Positions 8,214 to 18,566 of a stretch of DNA of 31,684 nucleotides are shown here, piece after piece (position 1 is the first letter of the stretch; each line of letters begins with the position of its first letter). The notes beneath the pieces were generated by a model. The model did not search any database and was not told the DNA's origin. It saw only the letters and a list, made by a program, of their open reading frames with translations. Both the position numbers and the translations under genes were made by a program. Source of the stretch: Campylobacter sp. (GTDB lineage Bacteria > Campylobacterota > Campylobacteria > Campylobacterales > Campylobacteraceae); the NCBI GenBank assembly GCA_024680445.1, contig JAILCJ010000091.1:1-31684 (forward strand). The letters run 5' to 3'.

Positions 8214-8516
8214 ATCAAATTTGATTTTTGCTGTTATCAAATTTGATTTATTTTAGTTCATCAAATTTGATTGATTAAACTTCAAATTTGATAAGTTTTT
8301 TTCAAATTTGCTTTGTTTAAATTCATCAAATTTGATTTTTTCATTATCAAATTTGATAAAAACTTAACTTGTCTATCAAATTTGATTTATTTGAGTCATC
8401 AAATTTGTTGTATTTATCAAATTTGCTTTGTTTAAATTCATCAAATTTGATTTTTTCATTATCAAATTTGATTTATTTGAGTCATCAAATTTGATTGAAT
8501 AAATTTCAAATTTGAT
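8214..8516. repeat. array of 14 ATCAAATTTGAT-type palindromes with internal duplications
   Basis: This fills nearly all of the 334-bp gap between fmt and birA. CAAATTTG occurs 14 times, at 8216, 8238, 8262, 8283, 8303, 8327, 8348, 8377, 8400, 8418, 8442, 8463, 8486 and 8507. Spacing runs from 16 to 29 bp, mostly 20-24 bp. Nine copies extend to the full 12-bp palindrome ATCAAATTTGAT; the other five differ in one or two flanking bases. Larger exact duplications are present: 8302-8357 equals 8417-8472 (56 bp), and 8374-8407 equals 8460-8493 (34 bp). No ORF, terminator or RNA gene is evident inside. The array may have grown by slippage or unequal recombination. Confidence 0.9.
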
Positions 8517-8543
8517 TTATAAAATTTAAAATTAGGATTTTTT

Positions 8544-9179
8544 ATGCTTGTAGAATTTGTCGATTCTTGCCCTTCAACTCATCTTTATTTAACAGACGCT
8601 TTGCGAAAGGGCGTTATAAAGCCACCTTATGCGATATGTGCGAAAAATCAAACCCAAGGTGTTGGCAGTCGTGGAAATGAGTGGAACGGCTATGAAGGAA
8701 ATTTATTTTTATCTTTTTGTGTAGATAAAAATTTTTTACCAAATGATTTAAACGAAGCATCAATTTCGATTTATTTTTCTATGATAATGAAAATTTACTT
8801 GCAAAATTTAGGCTCAAATTTATGGGTAAAATGGCCAAATGATTTTTATCTAAATGAGCTAAAAATCGGTGGTACCATAAGCACAAAAGTGCAAAATTTT
8901 TATGTCGGTAGCATAGGTTTAAATTTGTTAAAAGCACCCGAAAATGCGGGGGTTTTAGACATAAGCATACAAGCAAACGACTTAGTTTGGGGCTTTTGTG
9001 AATTACTTGAAAAAAAAATCTCTTGGAAAGAAATTTTAAGTAAGTTTAGTGTAGAATTCGACAAATCAAAAAACTTCATCACACATATAAATAATGAAAG
9101 CGTAGATTTATCAGAGGCTGTGCTTTGCGAAGATGGAGCTATTTTAATTAACAAAAAAAAGGTGTATTCTTTAAGATGA
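8544..9179 (+). CDS. birA: biotin--[acetyl-CoA-carboxylase] ligase
   Basis: 211 residues, much shorter than E. coli BirA (321). It has the catalytic core only, without the N-terminal DNA-binding domain, so it should not repress biotin genes. The biotinyl-AMP loop appears as GVGSRGNEWNGYEGNLFLS and the core motif as KWPNDFYLNELKIGGT. It attaches biotin to the carrier protein of acetyl-CoA carboxylase in the cytoplasm. ATG 8544 follows AGGATTTTTT. Its TGA overlaps the parA ATG by four bases (ATGA), indicating translational coupling. Confidence 0.9.
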   Translation: MLVEFVDSCPSTHLYLTDALRKGVIKPPYAICAKNQTQGVGSRGNEWNGYEGNLFLSFCVDKNFLPNDLNEASISIYFSMIMKIYLQNLGSNLWVKWPNDFYLNELKIGGTISTKVQNFYVGSIGLNLLKAPENAGVLDISIQANDLVWGFCELLEKKISWKEILSKFSVEFDKSKNFITHINNESVDLSEAVLCEDGAILINKKKVYSLR

Positions 9180-9958
9180 GTGAAGTCATAACTATAGCAA
9201 ATCAAAAGGGCGGAGTCGGCAAAACCACCACGGCTGTAAATCTTGCAGCCTCTTTGGCAGTTGCAGAAAAAAAGGTTTTGCTTATAGATATAGACCCACA
9301 AGCTAACGCTACCACGGGATTGGGCTTTAAAAGAAGCGATTACGAATTTAACATCTATCATGTTTTAACAGGCTCAAAAAAACTCTCACAAATTGTCTTA
9401 CAAACACAAATTCCAACTCTATTTTTAGCACCTTCAAACATAGGTTTGGTAAGCATAGAAAGGGAATTTAACGAAAACGATAGAGATTTTAAACTTATAC
9501 TTCGTAAAAAACTTCAAGAGATAAGAGACGAATACGATTTTATCATCATAGACAGTCCGCCAGCTCTTGGTGGCATAACGGTAAATGCCCTAAGTGCAAG
9601 TGATAGCGTCATTATCCCGATTCAATGCGAATTTTACGCACTTGACGGCGTTGCTCTTATACTAAACACGGTTAAATATATCAAAAAAAGCATAAATTCA
9701 AAACTTACCATAAAAGGCTTTTTACCTACCATGTTTAGCGCTCAAAATAATCTTTCAAAAGAGGCTGTAAATAATTTGCGTGAAAATTTCAAAAGCAAAC
9801 TTTTTACCATTAAAGACAATCCAGATGATTTTGTGATAATACCACGCAACATAAAACTAGCCGAAAGCCCAAGTTTTGGCAAACCAGTAATACTTTACGA
9901 TATAAAATCCCCGGGCTCAATTGCTTATCAAAATTTAGCCTACTCAATACTAAACTAA
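9176..9958 (+). CDS. parA: chromosome partitioning ATPase ParA (Soj)
   Basis: 260 residues. The deviant Walker A motif KGGVGKT is at 11-17; Walker A' follows in LLIDIDPQANAT and Walker B in FIIIDSPPALGG. This is the chromosomal Soj-type ParA, which forms nucleotide-dependent dimers on DNA and moves ParB-bound origins apart. It starts inside the birA stop codon and is eight bases from parB. In other epsilonproteobacteria the same gene pair sits immediately before the ATP synthase genes. Confidence 0.96.
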   Translation: MSEVITIANQKGGVGKTTTAVNLAASLAVAEKKVLLIDIDPQANATTGLGFKRSDYEFNIYHVLTGSKKLSQIVLQTQIPTLFLAPSNIGLVSIEREFNENDRDFKLILRKKLQEIRDEYDFIIIDSPPALGGITVNALSASDSVIIPIQCEFYALDGVALILNTVKYIKKSINSKLTIKGFLPTMFSAQNNLSKEAVNNLRENFKSKLFTIKDNPDDFVIIPRNIKLAESPSFGKPVILYDIKSPGSIAYQNLAYSILN

Positions 9959-9966
9959 GGATAAAA

Positions 9967-10833
9967 ATGGCAAAGGAAAAAGTGAAAATAAATTTTGGAA
10001 GTATGCTCCAAGATGCTAAATCAGCATATGAAGACGACGAAGTTCTTGATTATTTTGGACTAAGCCCTGATAGTATCGAAGAGATAAAAGTATCAAAAAT
10101 TTCACCAAACCCTTACCAACCACGAAAACATTTTGACGAAGAAAGCTTAAAAGAACTAAGCGAAAGCATAAAACGACACGGACTTATCCAGCCTATCATC
10201 GTTATACGCAAAGAAGATGGCTATATGCTAATCGCAGGTGAAAGACGTTTAAGAGCAACAAAATTGCTTGGCGAAAATAAAATCAAAGCCATAGTCGCCG
10301 ACCTTGAATCAAAAAATTTACGAGAATTAGCTCTTATAGAAAACATACAAAGAGAAAACCTCAACCCTATAGAGCTTGCAAACTCATATCAAGAACTTAT
10401 AGGCGAATATAAAATCACTCAAGATGCCCTAGCAAACATTATTCACAAGTCAAGAACCCAGATTACAAACACTCTAAGGCTTTTAAATTTATCGAAAAAA
10501 ACGCAAGAATTATTAATAGATGAAAAATTAAGCCAAGGACATGCAAAAATTTTAGTTGGACTCGATAAAAACGACGAAAAAGCCGTGGTTGATACCATAA
10601 TCGGACAAAAACTAACAGTCAGACAAACAGAAGACCTACTAAGAAAGCTAAAAAACAAGCCAAAAGCAAAAAAAGAAATACTAAAAGCTAGTGGCGAACA
10701 CAAAAAAGCCCTAGAAGAATTACAAAAAAATATCAAAAAATTAAATTTGACTTCAAAGATAAAAAATAAAAATTTAGTTATAGAATTTAAAAATATTGAG
10801 CAAATTTACGAATTTATGAATAAAATTTTGTAG
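9967..10833 (+). CDS. parB: chromosome partitioning protein ParB (Spo0J)
   Basis: 288 residues. The CTP-binding ParB domain shows GERRLRATKLLGE and ENIQRENLNPIELANSY. A helix-turn-helix follows around TQDALANIIHKSRTQITNTLRLL, and then a lysine-rich linker and a C-terminal dimerisation segment. ParB loads at parS sites near the origin and works with ParA. The start has AAGGATAAAA upstream. I saw no consensus 16-bp parS in the window. Confidence 0.95.
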   Translation: MAKEKVKINFGSMLQDAKSAYEDDEVLDYFGLSPDSIEEIKVSKISPNPYQPRKHFDEESLKELSESIKRHGLIQPIIVIRKEDGYMLIAGERRLRATKLLGENKIKAIVADLESKNLRELALIENIQRENLNPIELANSYQELIGEYKITQDALANIIHKSRTQITNTLRLLNLSKKTQELLIDEKLSQGHAKILVGLDKNDEKAVVDTIIGQKLTVRQTEDLLRKLKNKPKAKKEILKASGEHKKALEELQKNIKKLNLTSKIKNKNLVIEFKNIEQIYEFMNKIL

Positions 10834-10873
10834 ATTTTGTTTGAAATTTATTTTATTTTTTATTTATTTATAG

Positions 10874-10879
10874 TAAAAT
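10874..10879 (+). promoter_or_regulatory. possible -10 box ahead of the ATP synthase genes
   Basis: TAAAAT follows a strongly T-rich run (TTTTATTTTTTATTTATTTATAG) 35 bases before atpF' in the 81-bp gap after parB. It may be an internal promoter for the atp-tol run. Confidence 0.4.
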
Positions 10880-10914
10880 CCCAATTATTCTGACAAAACT
10901 TTTAAGGAGAGTCG

Positions 10915-11343
10915 ATGATAGAGTTAAAGGTAGATTTTTATCTTGTTATCTTAACTGCTGTCGTTTTTCTAGCACTTATAGCGATACTAAATCCTCTGCT
11001 TTACAAACCTATGCTTAAATATATAGATGACAGAAATGCATCTATAAATAACGACGAAGAGAGCGTTAGCAAAAATACAAGCGATTTAAGCATACACGAA
11101 GCAGAAGCCGCAAGTATCTTGCAAAGTGCAAGAAATGAAGCGAATAAAATAAAACAAGATGCATTAAATGCGGCAAAAGCTGTTGCTGCAAAAGAAATTG
11201 ATGCTAAACGAAGTGCTCTTGAAGCCAACTATGAGACATTTTTAAGCACTCTTGCCGAGCAAAAAAATGAACTCAAAGCAAATTTGAGCCAAAAGCTGCC
11301 AGAATTAAAATCAGCTTTGAGCGAAAAATTAGTCAAAATTTAA
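10915..11343 (+). CDS. atpF': ATP synthase subunit b' (Fo stalk)
   Basis: 142 residues. One N-terminal membrane helix (about residues 8-28) is followed by NPLLYKPMLKYIDDR, which matches the b/b' hinge. A long charged, alanine-rich coiled coil runs to the C-terminus. Together with the next gene it would form a b-b' heterodimer stator linking Fo to F1, as in cyanobacteria and epsilonproteobacteria. AAGGAG precedes ATG 10915. It is nine bases from atpF. Confidence 0.88.
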   Translation: MIELKVDFYLVILTAVVFLALIAILNPLLYKPMLKYIDDRNASINNDEESVSKNTSDLSIHEAEAASILQSARNEANKIKQDALNAAKAVAAKEIDAKRSALEANYETFLSTLAEQKNELKANLSQKLPELKSALSEKLVKI

Positions 11344-11352
11344 GGAGTGTAA

Positions 11353-11859
11353 GTGAAAAAATTACTTATTTTACTCATTTTGCCAACCTTAATGTTAGCC
11401 ACCGGTGGAGAAAAAAACTACGACTTCATCGAAAGAACCCTAAACTTTCTTTTATTTTTTGGAATTCTTGCCTATTTTGTAACTAAGCCTTTAAAAGCCT
11501 TGTATCAGTCAAGAATCGACAAGATTGCAAACAAACTTAGCAATATACAAGAAAAACTAAAAGAATCTGAAAACAAAAAAACACAGGCACTTAAAAGAAT
11601 AGACGAAGCAAAAGTAAACGCCTCTGTTCTCATAGAAACTGCAAAAAAAGAAGCAGTAAATTTGGCTGAAAAAGTCAAAAAAGATAGCGAACAAGAGATG
11701 TTAAATATCGAAAGAAGTTTCAAAGAACAACAAGAATTTGAAACAAGAAAGATGACAAAAACCGTTGTAAACGAAATTCTAAACGATATTTTTGCAAACG
11801 ATAGCCTAAAAGTCGATCAAAAAGAGCTTGTCAATATCATAATGAAAAAGGTTAGCTAA
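11353..11859 (+). CDS. atpF: ATP synthase subunit b
   Basis: 168 residues from a GTG start at 11353, with AAGGAG 8-13 bases upstream. The N-terminus (MKKLLILLILPTLMLATGG) looks like a signal peptide. It is followed by a second hydrophobic helix at about residues 30-46 and then a long coiled coil. Classical b subunits have only the one helix. The protein is the partner of b' in the peripheral stalk of F-type ATP synthase. Its last base is the first base of atpH. Confidence 0.9.
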   Translation: MKKLLILLILPTLMLATGGEKNYDFIERTLNFLLFFGILAYFVTKPLKALYQSRIDKIANKLSNIQEKLKESENKKTQALKRIDEAKVNASVLIETAKKEAVNLAEKVKKDSEQEMLNIERSFKEQQEFETRKMTKTVVNEILNDIFANDSLKVDQKELVNIIMKKVS

Positions 11860-12389
11860 TGAACGAAAAAATTGCAAAAAAATACGTCAAAGCTATCTTA
11901 AATGGCACAAGCAAAGATGAACTTGATGTATTTATCACAAATTTAGACAAAATTTCGTCCGCATTTAGTTTGGATAAATTTAACAGTATCATAAATTTAC
12001 CAACCCTAAACATGCAAGCAAAAATTGATTTTGTGCTTTCTTTACTCGAAAATCCAAACGATAAATTTAAAAACTTTATCAGACTACTTGGACAAAACAA
12101 AAAACTAGCACTCATACCTAGCATTTGTGACGAGCTAAAAACACAAAAATCTATCATAGAAAATATCTACATAGGCGAAATTCGTGGCGGTTTGAATTTA
12201 AGCGACGCCGATATAACAAGCCTTTCAGACAAATTTTCAAAGAAATTTAATTCTAACATAAAGCTCATAAATACAAACGATGACTACAATGGCATCAAAA
12301 TTGAGCTTAAAGATTTGGGCATTGAGGTAAGCTTTTCGGTCGATAGACTAAAAGCACAATTAAGCGAATACATACTAAAAGCAATCTAA
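11859..12389 (+). CDS. atpH: ATP synthase subunit delta
   Basis: 176 residues, typical for delta/OSCP. It begins [14 protein letters not shown] and ends with the conserved stretch [28 protein letters not shown]. It caps F1 and joins it to the b-b' stalk. The start overlaps the atpF stop by one base. An AAGGAGA site for atpA follows the stop. Confidence 0.93.
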   Translation: MNEKIAKKYVKAILNGTSKDELDVFITNLDKISSAFSLDKFNSIINLPTLNMQAKIDFVLSLLENPNDKFKNFIRLLGQNKKLALIPSICDELKTQKSIIENIYIGEIRGGLNLSDADITSLSDKFSKKFNSNIKLINTNDDYNGIKIELKDLGIEVSFSVDRLKAQLSEYILKAI

Positions 12390-12402
12390 AAAGGAGAAAA
12401 GC

Positions 12403-13920
12403 GTGAGCGTAAAAAATAGAGCAGATGAAATCAGCGCGATAATCAAAGAAAGAATTGAAAATTTTGATTTAAACGTTGATGTTGAAGAGACTGGCAAGGT
12501 AATTTCCGTTGCTGATGGTGTTGCAACCGTCTATGGTCTTAAAAACATTATGGCTGGTGAAATGGTTGAGTTTGAAAGCGGCGAAAAAGGCATGGCTCTC
12601 AACCTCGAAGAAAGTAGCGTTGGTATTGTTATCCTTGGTAAAACAAGCAATATCAAAGAAGGAAGTAGCGTTAAACGACTTAAAAAACTACTTCGCGTTC
12701 CAGTTGGTGACGCACTTATAGGCCGTGTCGTTAATGCACTTGGCGAACCTATAGACGCAAAAGGTCCTATCGAAACTAGCGAAACTCGTTTCGTCGAAGA
12801 AAAAGCAAAAGGTATCATGGCTAGAAAATCAGTTCATGAACCACTTCAAACAGGTCTAAAAGCTATCGACGCCCTAGTTCCTATCGGTAGAGGACAACGC
12901 GAACTTATCATCGGCGACCGCCAAACTGGTAAAACAACAGTTGCGATAGATACTATCATCAACCAAAAAGGTCAAGATGTTATTTGTATTTATGTTGCTA
13001 TCGGTCAAAAACAATCAACCGTTGCACAAGTTGTTAAAAAACTTGAAGAATACGGCGCTATGAATTACACCATAGTTGTAAATGCAGGTGCTTCTGAAAC
13101 AGCAGCACTTCAATACCTTGCACCTTACGCTGGTGTTACCATGGGCGAATACTTCCGTGATAACTCTCGTCACGCCCTTATCATTTATGATGATCTTAGC
13201 AAACACGCCGTGGCTTACCGCGAAATGTCTTTGATTCTTCGCCGCCCACCGGGTCGTGAAGCTTATCCAGGCGATGTTTTCTACCTACACTCAAGACTAC
13301 TTGAACGTGCTAGTAAACTTAGTGATGCACTAGGCGCTGGCTCACTTACGGCTTTGCCTATCATCGAAACACAAGCAGGCGACGTTTCTGCGTATATTCC
13401 AACTAATGTTATTTCAATCACAGACGGACAAATTTTCCTTGAAACTGACTTGTTTAACTCTGGTATTCGTCCAGCTATCAATGTTGGTCTTTCGGTTTCT
13501 CGTGTTGGTGGTTCAGCACAAATCAAAGCTGCAAAACAAGTTTCAGGTACTCTTCGCCTAGACCTTGCACAATATCGCGAACTTCAAGCATTTGCACAAT
13601 TTGCAAGCGATCTTGACGAAAGTTCAAGAAAACAACTTGATCGTGGTCAAAAAATGGTCGAAGTTTTGAAACAACCTCCATACAGCCCACTTCCGATAGA
13701 AAATCAAGTTTTGATTATTTTTGCTGGTGCAAAAGGTTATCTTGATGATATTGAAGTTTCAAGCGTTACAAAATTTGAATCAGAACTTTATCCTTATGTA
13801 GAGGCTAAATATCCTGAAATTTTTGAACAAATTAGAACTAAAAAAGCACTTGATAAAGAAGCCGAAGAAGCGTTACATAAAGTATTGAAAGAATTTAAAG
13901 CGACATTTTCTGCTGACTAA
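12403..13920 (+). CDS. atpA: ATP synthase subunit alpha
   Basis: 505 residues from GTG 12403 with AAGGAG upstream. The P-loop GDRQTGKT is at 171-178. Family motifs include [15 protein letters not shown] and [25 protein letters not shown]. The subunit is the non-catalytic nucleotide-binding part of the F1 hexamer at the inner face of the cytoplasmic membrane. Codon choice looks more C-rich and biased than in flanking genes, as expected of a highly expressed protein. Confidence 0.98.
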   Translation: MSVKNRADEISAIIKERIENFDLNVDVEETGKVISVADGVATVYGLKNIMAGEMVEFESGEKGMALNLEESSVGIVILGKTSNIKEGSSVKRLKKLLRVPVGDALIGRVVNALGEPIDAKGPIETSETRFVEEKAKGIMARKSVHEPLQTGLKAIDALVPIGRGQRELIIGDRQTGKTTVAIDTIINQKGQDVICIYVAIGQKQSTVAQVVKKLEEYGAMNYTIVVNAGASETAALQYLAPYAGVTMGEYFRDNSRHALIIYDDLSKHAVAYREMSLILRRPPGREAYPGDVFYLHSRLLERASKLSDALGAGSLTALPIIETQAGDVSAYIPTNVISITDGQIFLETDLFNSGIRPAINVGLSVSRVGGSAQIKAAKQVSGTLRLDLAQYRELQAFAQFASDLDESSRKQLDRGQKMVEVLKQPPYSPLPIENQVLIIFAGAKGYLDDIEVSSVTKFESELYPYVEAKYPEIFEQIRTKKALDKEAEEALHKVLKEFKATFSAD

Positions 13921-13930
13921 GGGTTAAGAC

Positions 13931-14818
13931 ATGTCAAATTTGAAAGATATAAAAAGAAATATCAAAAGCGTCCAAAACACACAAAAGACGACGCGTGCGA
14001 TGAAACTTGTCTCTACTGCAAAACTAAGAAAAGCAGAAGAGGCAGCACGCAAGTCTCGTGCTTATGCGCTTAAAATTGACGAAGTCCTTTCAGAGATAGC
14101 TTACAAGATAAGTCAATACGGCTCTGTCGTAAATGAAAGCAAATTTTTCGAGATCAAAGAAGAAGTCGAAAAAGTTGATATCATCTTTGTAACTGCCGAT
14201 AAAGGGCTTTGCGGTGGCTTTAATATCGCAACTATCAAAAAGATTAGAAAAATGATAGAAGATTTCCAAGCCAAAAAGATAAAAGTTCGCCTTCGTGCCG
14301 TTGGTAAAAAAGGTATAGAATATTTTAACTTCCAAGGAGTTGATTTACTTGAAAGTTATTTACATGTTAGTTCTTCGCCTAATTATGAAAAAGCACAAGG
14401 CATTATACAAGATGCTATAAACGACTTCATAAATGGAGTTACAGATAAAATCATCTTGGTTCATAATGGCTATAAAAATATGATCTCACAAGAACTAAGA
14501 ATAAATCAAATAGTTCCGATCAGACCGCCAGAAGTTAAGGATACAAATTCAAATTCTTTAATGGAATTTGAGCCAGAAGATAATAACACTCAAATTTTAG
14601 ACGAATTGCTAAAAAAATATTTTGAGTATAGTATGTATTATGCGCTCATTGACTCACTTGCCGCAGAACACAGTGCTCGTATGCAAGCCATGGATAATGC
14701 GACAAATAACGCAAAAGAGCGAGTATCACAACTAAATCTTGCTTATAACAAAGCAAGACAACAATCAATCACCACTGAACTTATCGAGATTATCAGCGGT
14801 GTCGAATCGATGAAATAA
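13931..14818 (+). CDS. atpG: ATP synthase subunit gamma
   Basis: 295 residues. The N-terminal helix begins [19 protein letters not shown] and contains [12 protein letters not shown]. The C-terminal helix contains [16 protein letters not shown] and [18 protein letters not shown]. These two helices form the rotating coiled-coil shaft in the alpha3beta3 ring. It is spaced 10 bp from atpA and 15 bp from atpD. Confidence 0.97.
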   Translation: MSNLKDIKRNIKSVQNTQKTTRAMKLVSTAKLRKAEEAARKSRAYALKIDEVLSEIAYKISQYGSVVNESKFFEIKEEVEKVDIIFVTADKGLCGGFNIATIKKIRKMIEDFQAKKIKVRLRAVGKKGIEYFNFQGVDLLESYLHVSSSPNYEKAQGIIQDAINDFINGVTDKIILVHNGYKNMISQELRINQIVPIRPPEVKDTNSNSLMEFEPEDNNTQILDELLKKYFEYSMYYALIDSLAAEHSARMQAMDNATNNAKERVSQLNLAYNKARQQSITTELIEIISGVESMK

Positions 14819-14833
14819 ACAAAAGGAGCATAA

Positions 14834-16231
<1,398 letters not shown>

Positions 16232-16243
16232 AAAGGAAGTGCG

Positions 16244-16633
16244 ATGGCAAATTTACATCTAGAAATAGTAACACCAGAAGGTAAAATTTTTTCAGATGAC
16301 GTAAGTAGTGTTGTACTTCCGGGAAGCGATGGCGAATTTGGTGTTTTGCCAAATCACGCCTCTTTGGTTACGCTTTTAAAAGCAGGTATTATAGACATAG
16401 AACACACAGACGCTAAACACGATGTAGTCGCTATCAACTGGGGTTACTCTAAGATAGACGAAAGCAAGGTTTCTGTTTTAGCAGACGGTGCTGTATATGT
16501 AGCAGGTAATAGCGAAAGTGATTTAGCAAATTCATTGCAAGAAGCTAAAAAACTAATAGAGAGCATAAGTAGCGACAACGCCGCCTTAGCAAGTACTATT
16601 GCCAAAATGGAAAACATAGTGAAAGCAAAATAA
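16244..16633 (+). CDS. atpC: ATP synthase subunit epsilon
   Basis: 129 residues. The N-terminal beta-sandwich shows LEIVTPEGKIFSDDVSSVVL and GSDGEFGVLPNHASLVTLL, followed by a short C-terminal helical hairpin. It couples the gamma shaft to the c-ring and can inhibit ATP hydrolysis. AAAAGGAAG precedes the start. The following tolQ GTG begins one base after its stop codon, joining the ATP synthase and Tol genes. Confidence 0.95.
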   Translation: MANLHLEIVTPEGKIFSDDVSSVVLPGSDGEFGVLPNHASLVTLLKAGIIDIEHTDAKHDVVAINWGYSKIDESKVSVLADGAVYVAGNSESDLANSLQEAKKLIESISSDNAALASTIAKMENIVKAK

Positions 16634-16634
16634 A

Positions 16635-17225
16635 GTGGGCGGAGCAGATATCATTTTAAACTACTTTTCACGAAGTAGTTTTATAACTATTTTTGTTTTA
16701 AGCTGGTTATCGATTTATTTTATAACCAGCTTTACTATATTGTTTTCTCGTATGAGCGGTTTAGGCAGATGGCAAAAAAATGAACAATCTGCCTTAGAAT
16801 CGCTTTTAATGGGTGCTAAAACACTCCCGAATAACTCATCGCTTCATAAGTGTACTAATACAAAAATCACAAAAGAGAAGTTAAATGTCTGTATGAGTCT
16901 TGCCGAAAAAAACTCGACAAGCGGGATAGTTTGGCTAAATATCATAGCTTCAACCTCACCTTTTATAGGACTTTTTGGAACGGTTGTTTCTATACTCGAA
17001 ACTTTTTCAGGCCTTGGAAATGGCTCAAATGCTAGTTTGGGTGTTATTGCCCCTGCTATTTCAGAAGCCCTTGTCGCCACTGGTGCTGGAATTTTCGTAG
17101 CTATACCGGCGTATACTTTTAGCTTACTTTTAAAACGCAAATCATACGAATTAATGGGAACATTAGATCGCCAATGCGATATATTAATGAGTTTAAAGGA
17201 CCAAATCGGTGTCACGAAAATTTGA
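16635..17225 (+). CDS. tolQ: TolQ/ExbB-type proton channel subunit
   Basis: 196 residues from GTG 16635; no clear Shine-Dalgarno is visible, so it probably depends on coupling to atpC. There are three membrane segments, at about residues 15-35, 97-118 and 142-163. Family motifs are IASTSPFIGLFGTVVSILETF and ISEALVATGAGIFVAIPAY. With the next gene it makes the inner-membrane motor that turns proton flow into movement of TolA. Campylobacter genomes often label this gene exbB; the tolA-tolB-pal neighbours favour a Tol role. Confidence 0.9.
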   Translation: MGGADIILNYFSRSSFITIFVLSWLSIYFITSFTILFSRMSGLGRWQKNEQSALESLLMGAKTLPNNSSLHKCTNTKITKEKLNVCMSLAEKNSTSGIVWLNIIASTSPFIGLFGTVVSILETFSGLGNGSNASLGVIAPAISEALVATGAGIFVAIPAYTFSLLLKRKSYELMGTLDRQCDILMSLKDQIGVTKI

Positions 17226-17610
17226 TAACAGCGACGCGCCAGAATTAAACATAACGCCACTGGTTGATATTATGTTGGTTTTGCTTGCGATTTTAATGGT
17301 AACCATGCCAACTATCACTTATCAAGAAGACATAAAATTACCAGATGGCTCAAAAACAAAAGCTTCGTCTGTTAATATGAAAGATCTTGTCGTATACATG
17401 AACGAAAAAAGACAAATCAGAATAGAACAAAGCACTATGAGTGTTGAAGAATTCCCTGATAATCTTGTTTTGCTTAGTCAAAAATACGACAAGCAATCGC
17501 CTATTTACATAAAAGCAGATAAAAATTTAAAATACAATGATGTGATGTTTGTGCTAAAAAGCCTTAAAAATGTCGGCTTTACAAAGGTTGCATTGCAAAC
17601 AAACGGATAA
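17209..17610 (+). CDS. tolR: TolR/ExbD-type motor subunit
   Basis: 133 residues from GTG 17209, overlapping tolQ by 17 bp, with AAAGGA about eight bases upstream. A single N-terminal membrane helix starts at LNITPLVDIMLVLLAILMV and carries the conserved membrane aspartate (Asp20) that handles protons. A periplasmic domain follows, with IYIKADKNLKYNDVMFVL. It forms the stator-like dimer inside the TolQ pentamer. Confidence 0.9.
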   Translation: MSRKFDNSDAPELNITPLVDIMLVLLAILMVTMPTITYQEDIKLPDGSKTKASSVNMKDLVVYMNEKRQIRIEQSTMSVEEFPDNLVLLSQKYDKQSPIYIKADKNLKYNDVMFVLKSLKNVGFTKVALQTNG

Positions 17611-17611
17611 A

Positions 17612-18550
17612 ATGCCAAAGCCTAAGTTCCCGACCACTAGTTCATTCTTAGTGGCTTTAACAATTTACTTTTTACTTATTATAGTAGTATTTTTTAAGCT
17701 TACATACTTTGTAGATCCAGCCAAAAGATACACAGACGATAAAGATGCATTTATAGATATCTTAGTGCCTGTTGAACGAGAAGAAGAAGCCAAAGAATCT
17801 AAAGCACCAGAGCAAAAAGATAAAATTGTTAAAGCCGAGGTCAAAAAAGAAGAACCAAAAGAAGAAGAAGAAGAGGTAAAAGAAGAAACTACAAACAAAA
17901 TTCCAGACGAACCTCTTCCTACTCCAACTTTACCGGTAAAAGAGCCAGAACCAGCACCGCAACCACCAAAGCCCGAACCAAAACCAGAGCCAAAACCTGA
18001 ACCTGAGCCTATACCAACCATAAAAGAAGATGCAAAAGAAATAGTAAAAAAAGAGCCAAAAAAAGTTGAAACAAAAAAACCAAATTTGAAAAATCTTTTT
18101 AGCGAAATAGATACTAGTAAGTTAAAAAATATCGAAGAACCAAAACCTAAAAAAACGAATTCTCGCAAAAAAAGCGAAAAATCAAACAAGCCAGCTAGCA
18201 CAGCAGCAAGCGATATCATAAAAGCAATCAAATTAGATAAAAGTTCAGCCACACCAAAATCACAAATGACTGGAACTTATGATCCATTAAGAGGTGCTAT
18301 AAACAAACAAATCGAAAGAAGATGGCGAAGTTACAAGGCAAATACAAACAACGAAGCCAAGGTTAAAATAAAAATAGACGGACGAGGAAATTTTAGTTAT
18401 GAGATCATTAAGCTACCTTATGACGAAGAATTTAATTCAAAAGTCAAAGAATGTCTTGAAATTTTAAAAACAGAGAAATTTCCGTTTTCACCAGATGGAA
18501 CGGATATTATTTTAGATTTAAGTATGCAAGATACAATACAAATTCAATAA
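17612..18550 (+). CDS. tolA: TolA/TonB-like energy transducer
   Basis: 312 residues from ATG 17612, one base after the tolR stop. The frame is open back to an ATG at 17570 inside tolR, but the later start puts the membrane anchor (about residues 10-28) in the usual place. A long periplasmic linker is rich in Glu, Lys and Pro, with PEPxP and KPEPKPEP repeats at about 85-140. A C-terminal domain of about 95 residues (DPLRGAINKQIERRWRSY ... VKIKIDGRGNFSYEI) resembles the TolA/TonB C-terminal fold. It would span the periplasm from TolQR to TolB and Pal. Often annotated tonB; the neighbours support TolA. Confidence 0.85.
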   Translation: MPKPKFPTTSSFLVALTIYFLLIIVVFFKLTYFVDPAKRYTDDKDAFIDILVPVEREEEAKESKAPEQKDKIVKAEVKKEEPKEEEEEVKEETTNKIPDEPLPTPTLPVKEPEPAPQPPKPEPKPEPKPEPEPIPTIKEDAKEIVKKEPKKVETKKPNLKNLFSEIDTSKLKNIEEPKPKKTNSRKKSEKSNKPASTAASDIIKAIKLDKSSATPKSQMTGTYDPLRGAINKQIERRWRSYKANTNNEAKVKIKIDGRGNFSYEIIKLPYDEEFNSKVKECLEILKTEKFPFSPDGTDIILDLSMQDTIQIQ

Positions 18551-18566
18551 ATTTTCGGAGGAAAAA

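Noticed and set aside
8214..8516. CRISPR array
   Set aside because: Repeats are short palindromes with uneven spacing, the sequences between them are themselves duplicated rather than unique, and no cas gene is nearby.
17665..18252. 195-codon open frame on the minus strand, serine/glycine/phenylalanine-rich
   Set aside because: It lies entirely opposite the Lys/Glu/Pro-rich linker of tolA; its repeats are the mirror of the tolA repeats, so it is a shadow.
16635..18550. ExbB-ExbD-TonB system for iron uptake
   Set aside because: The protein families cannot be told apart by motif alone, but tolB, pal and cpoB follow directly and no receptor or iron genes are present, so the Tol reading is preferred.
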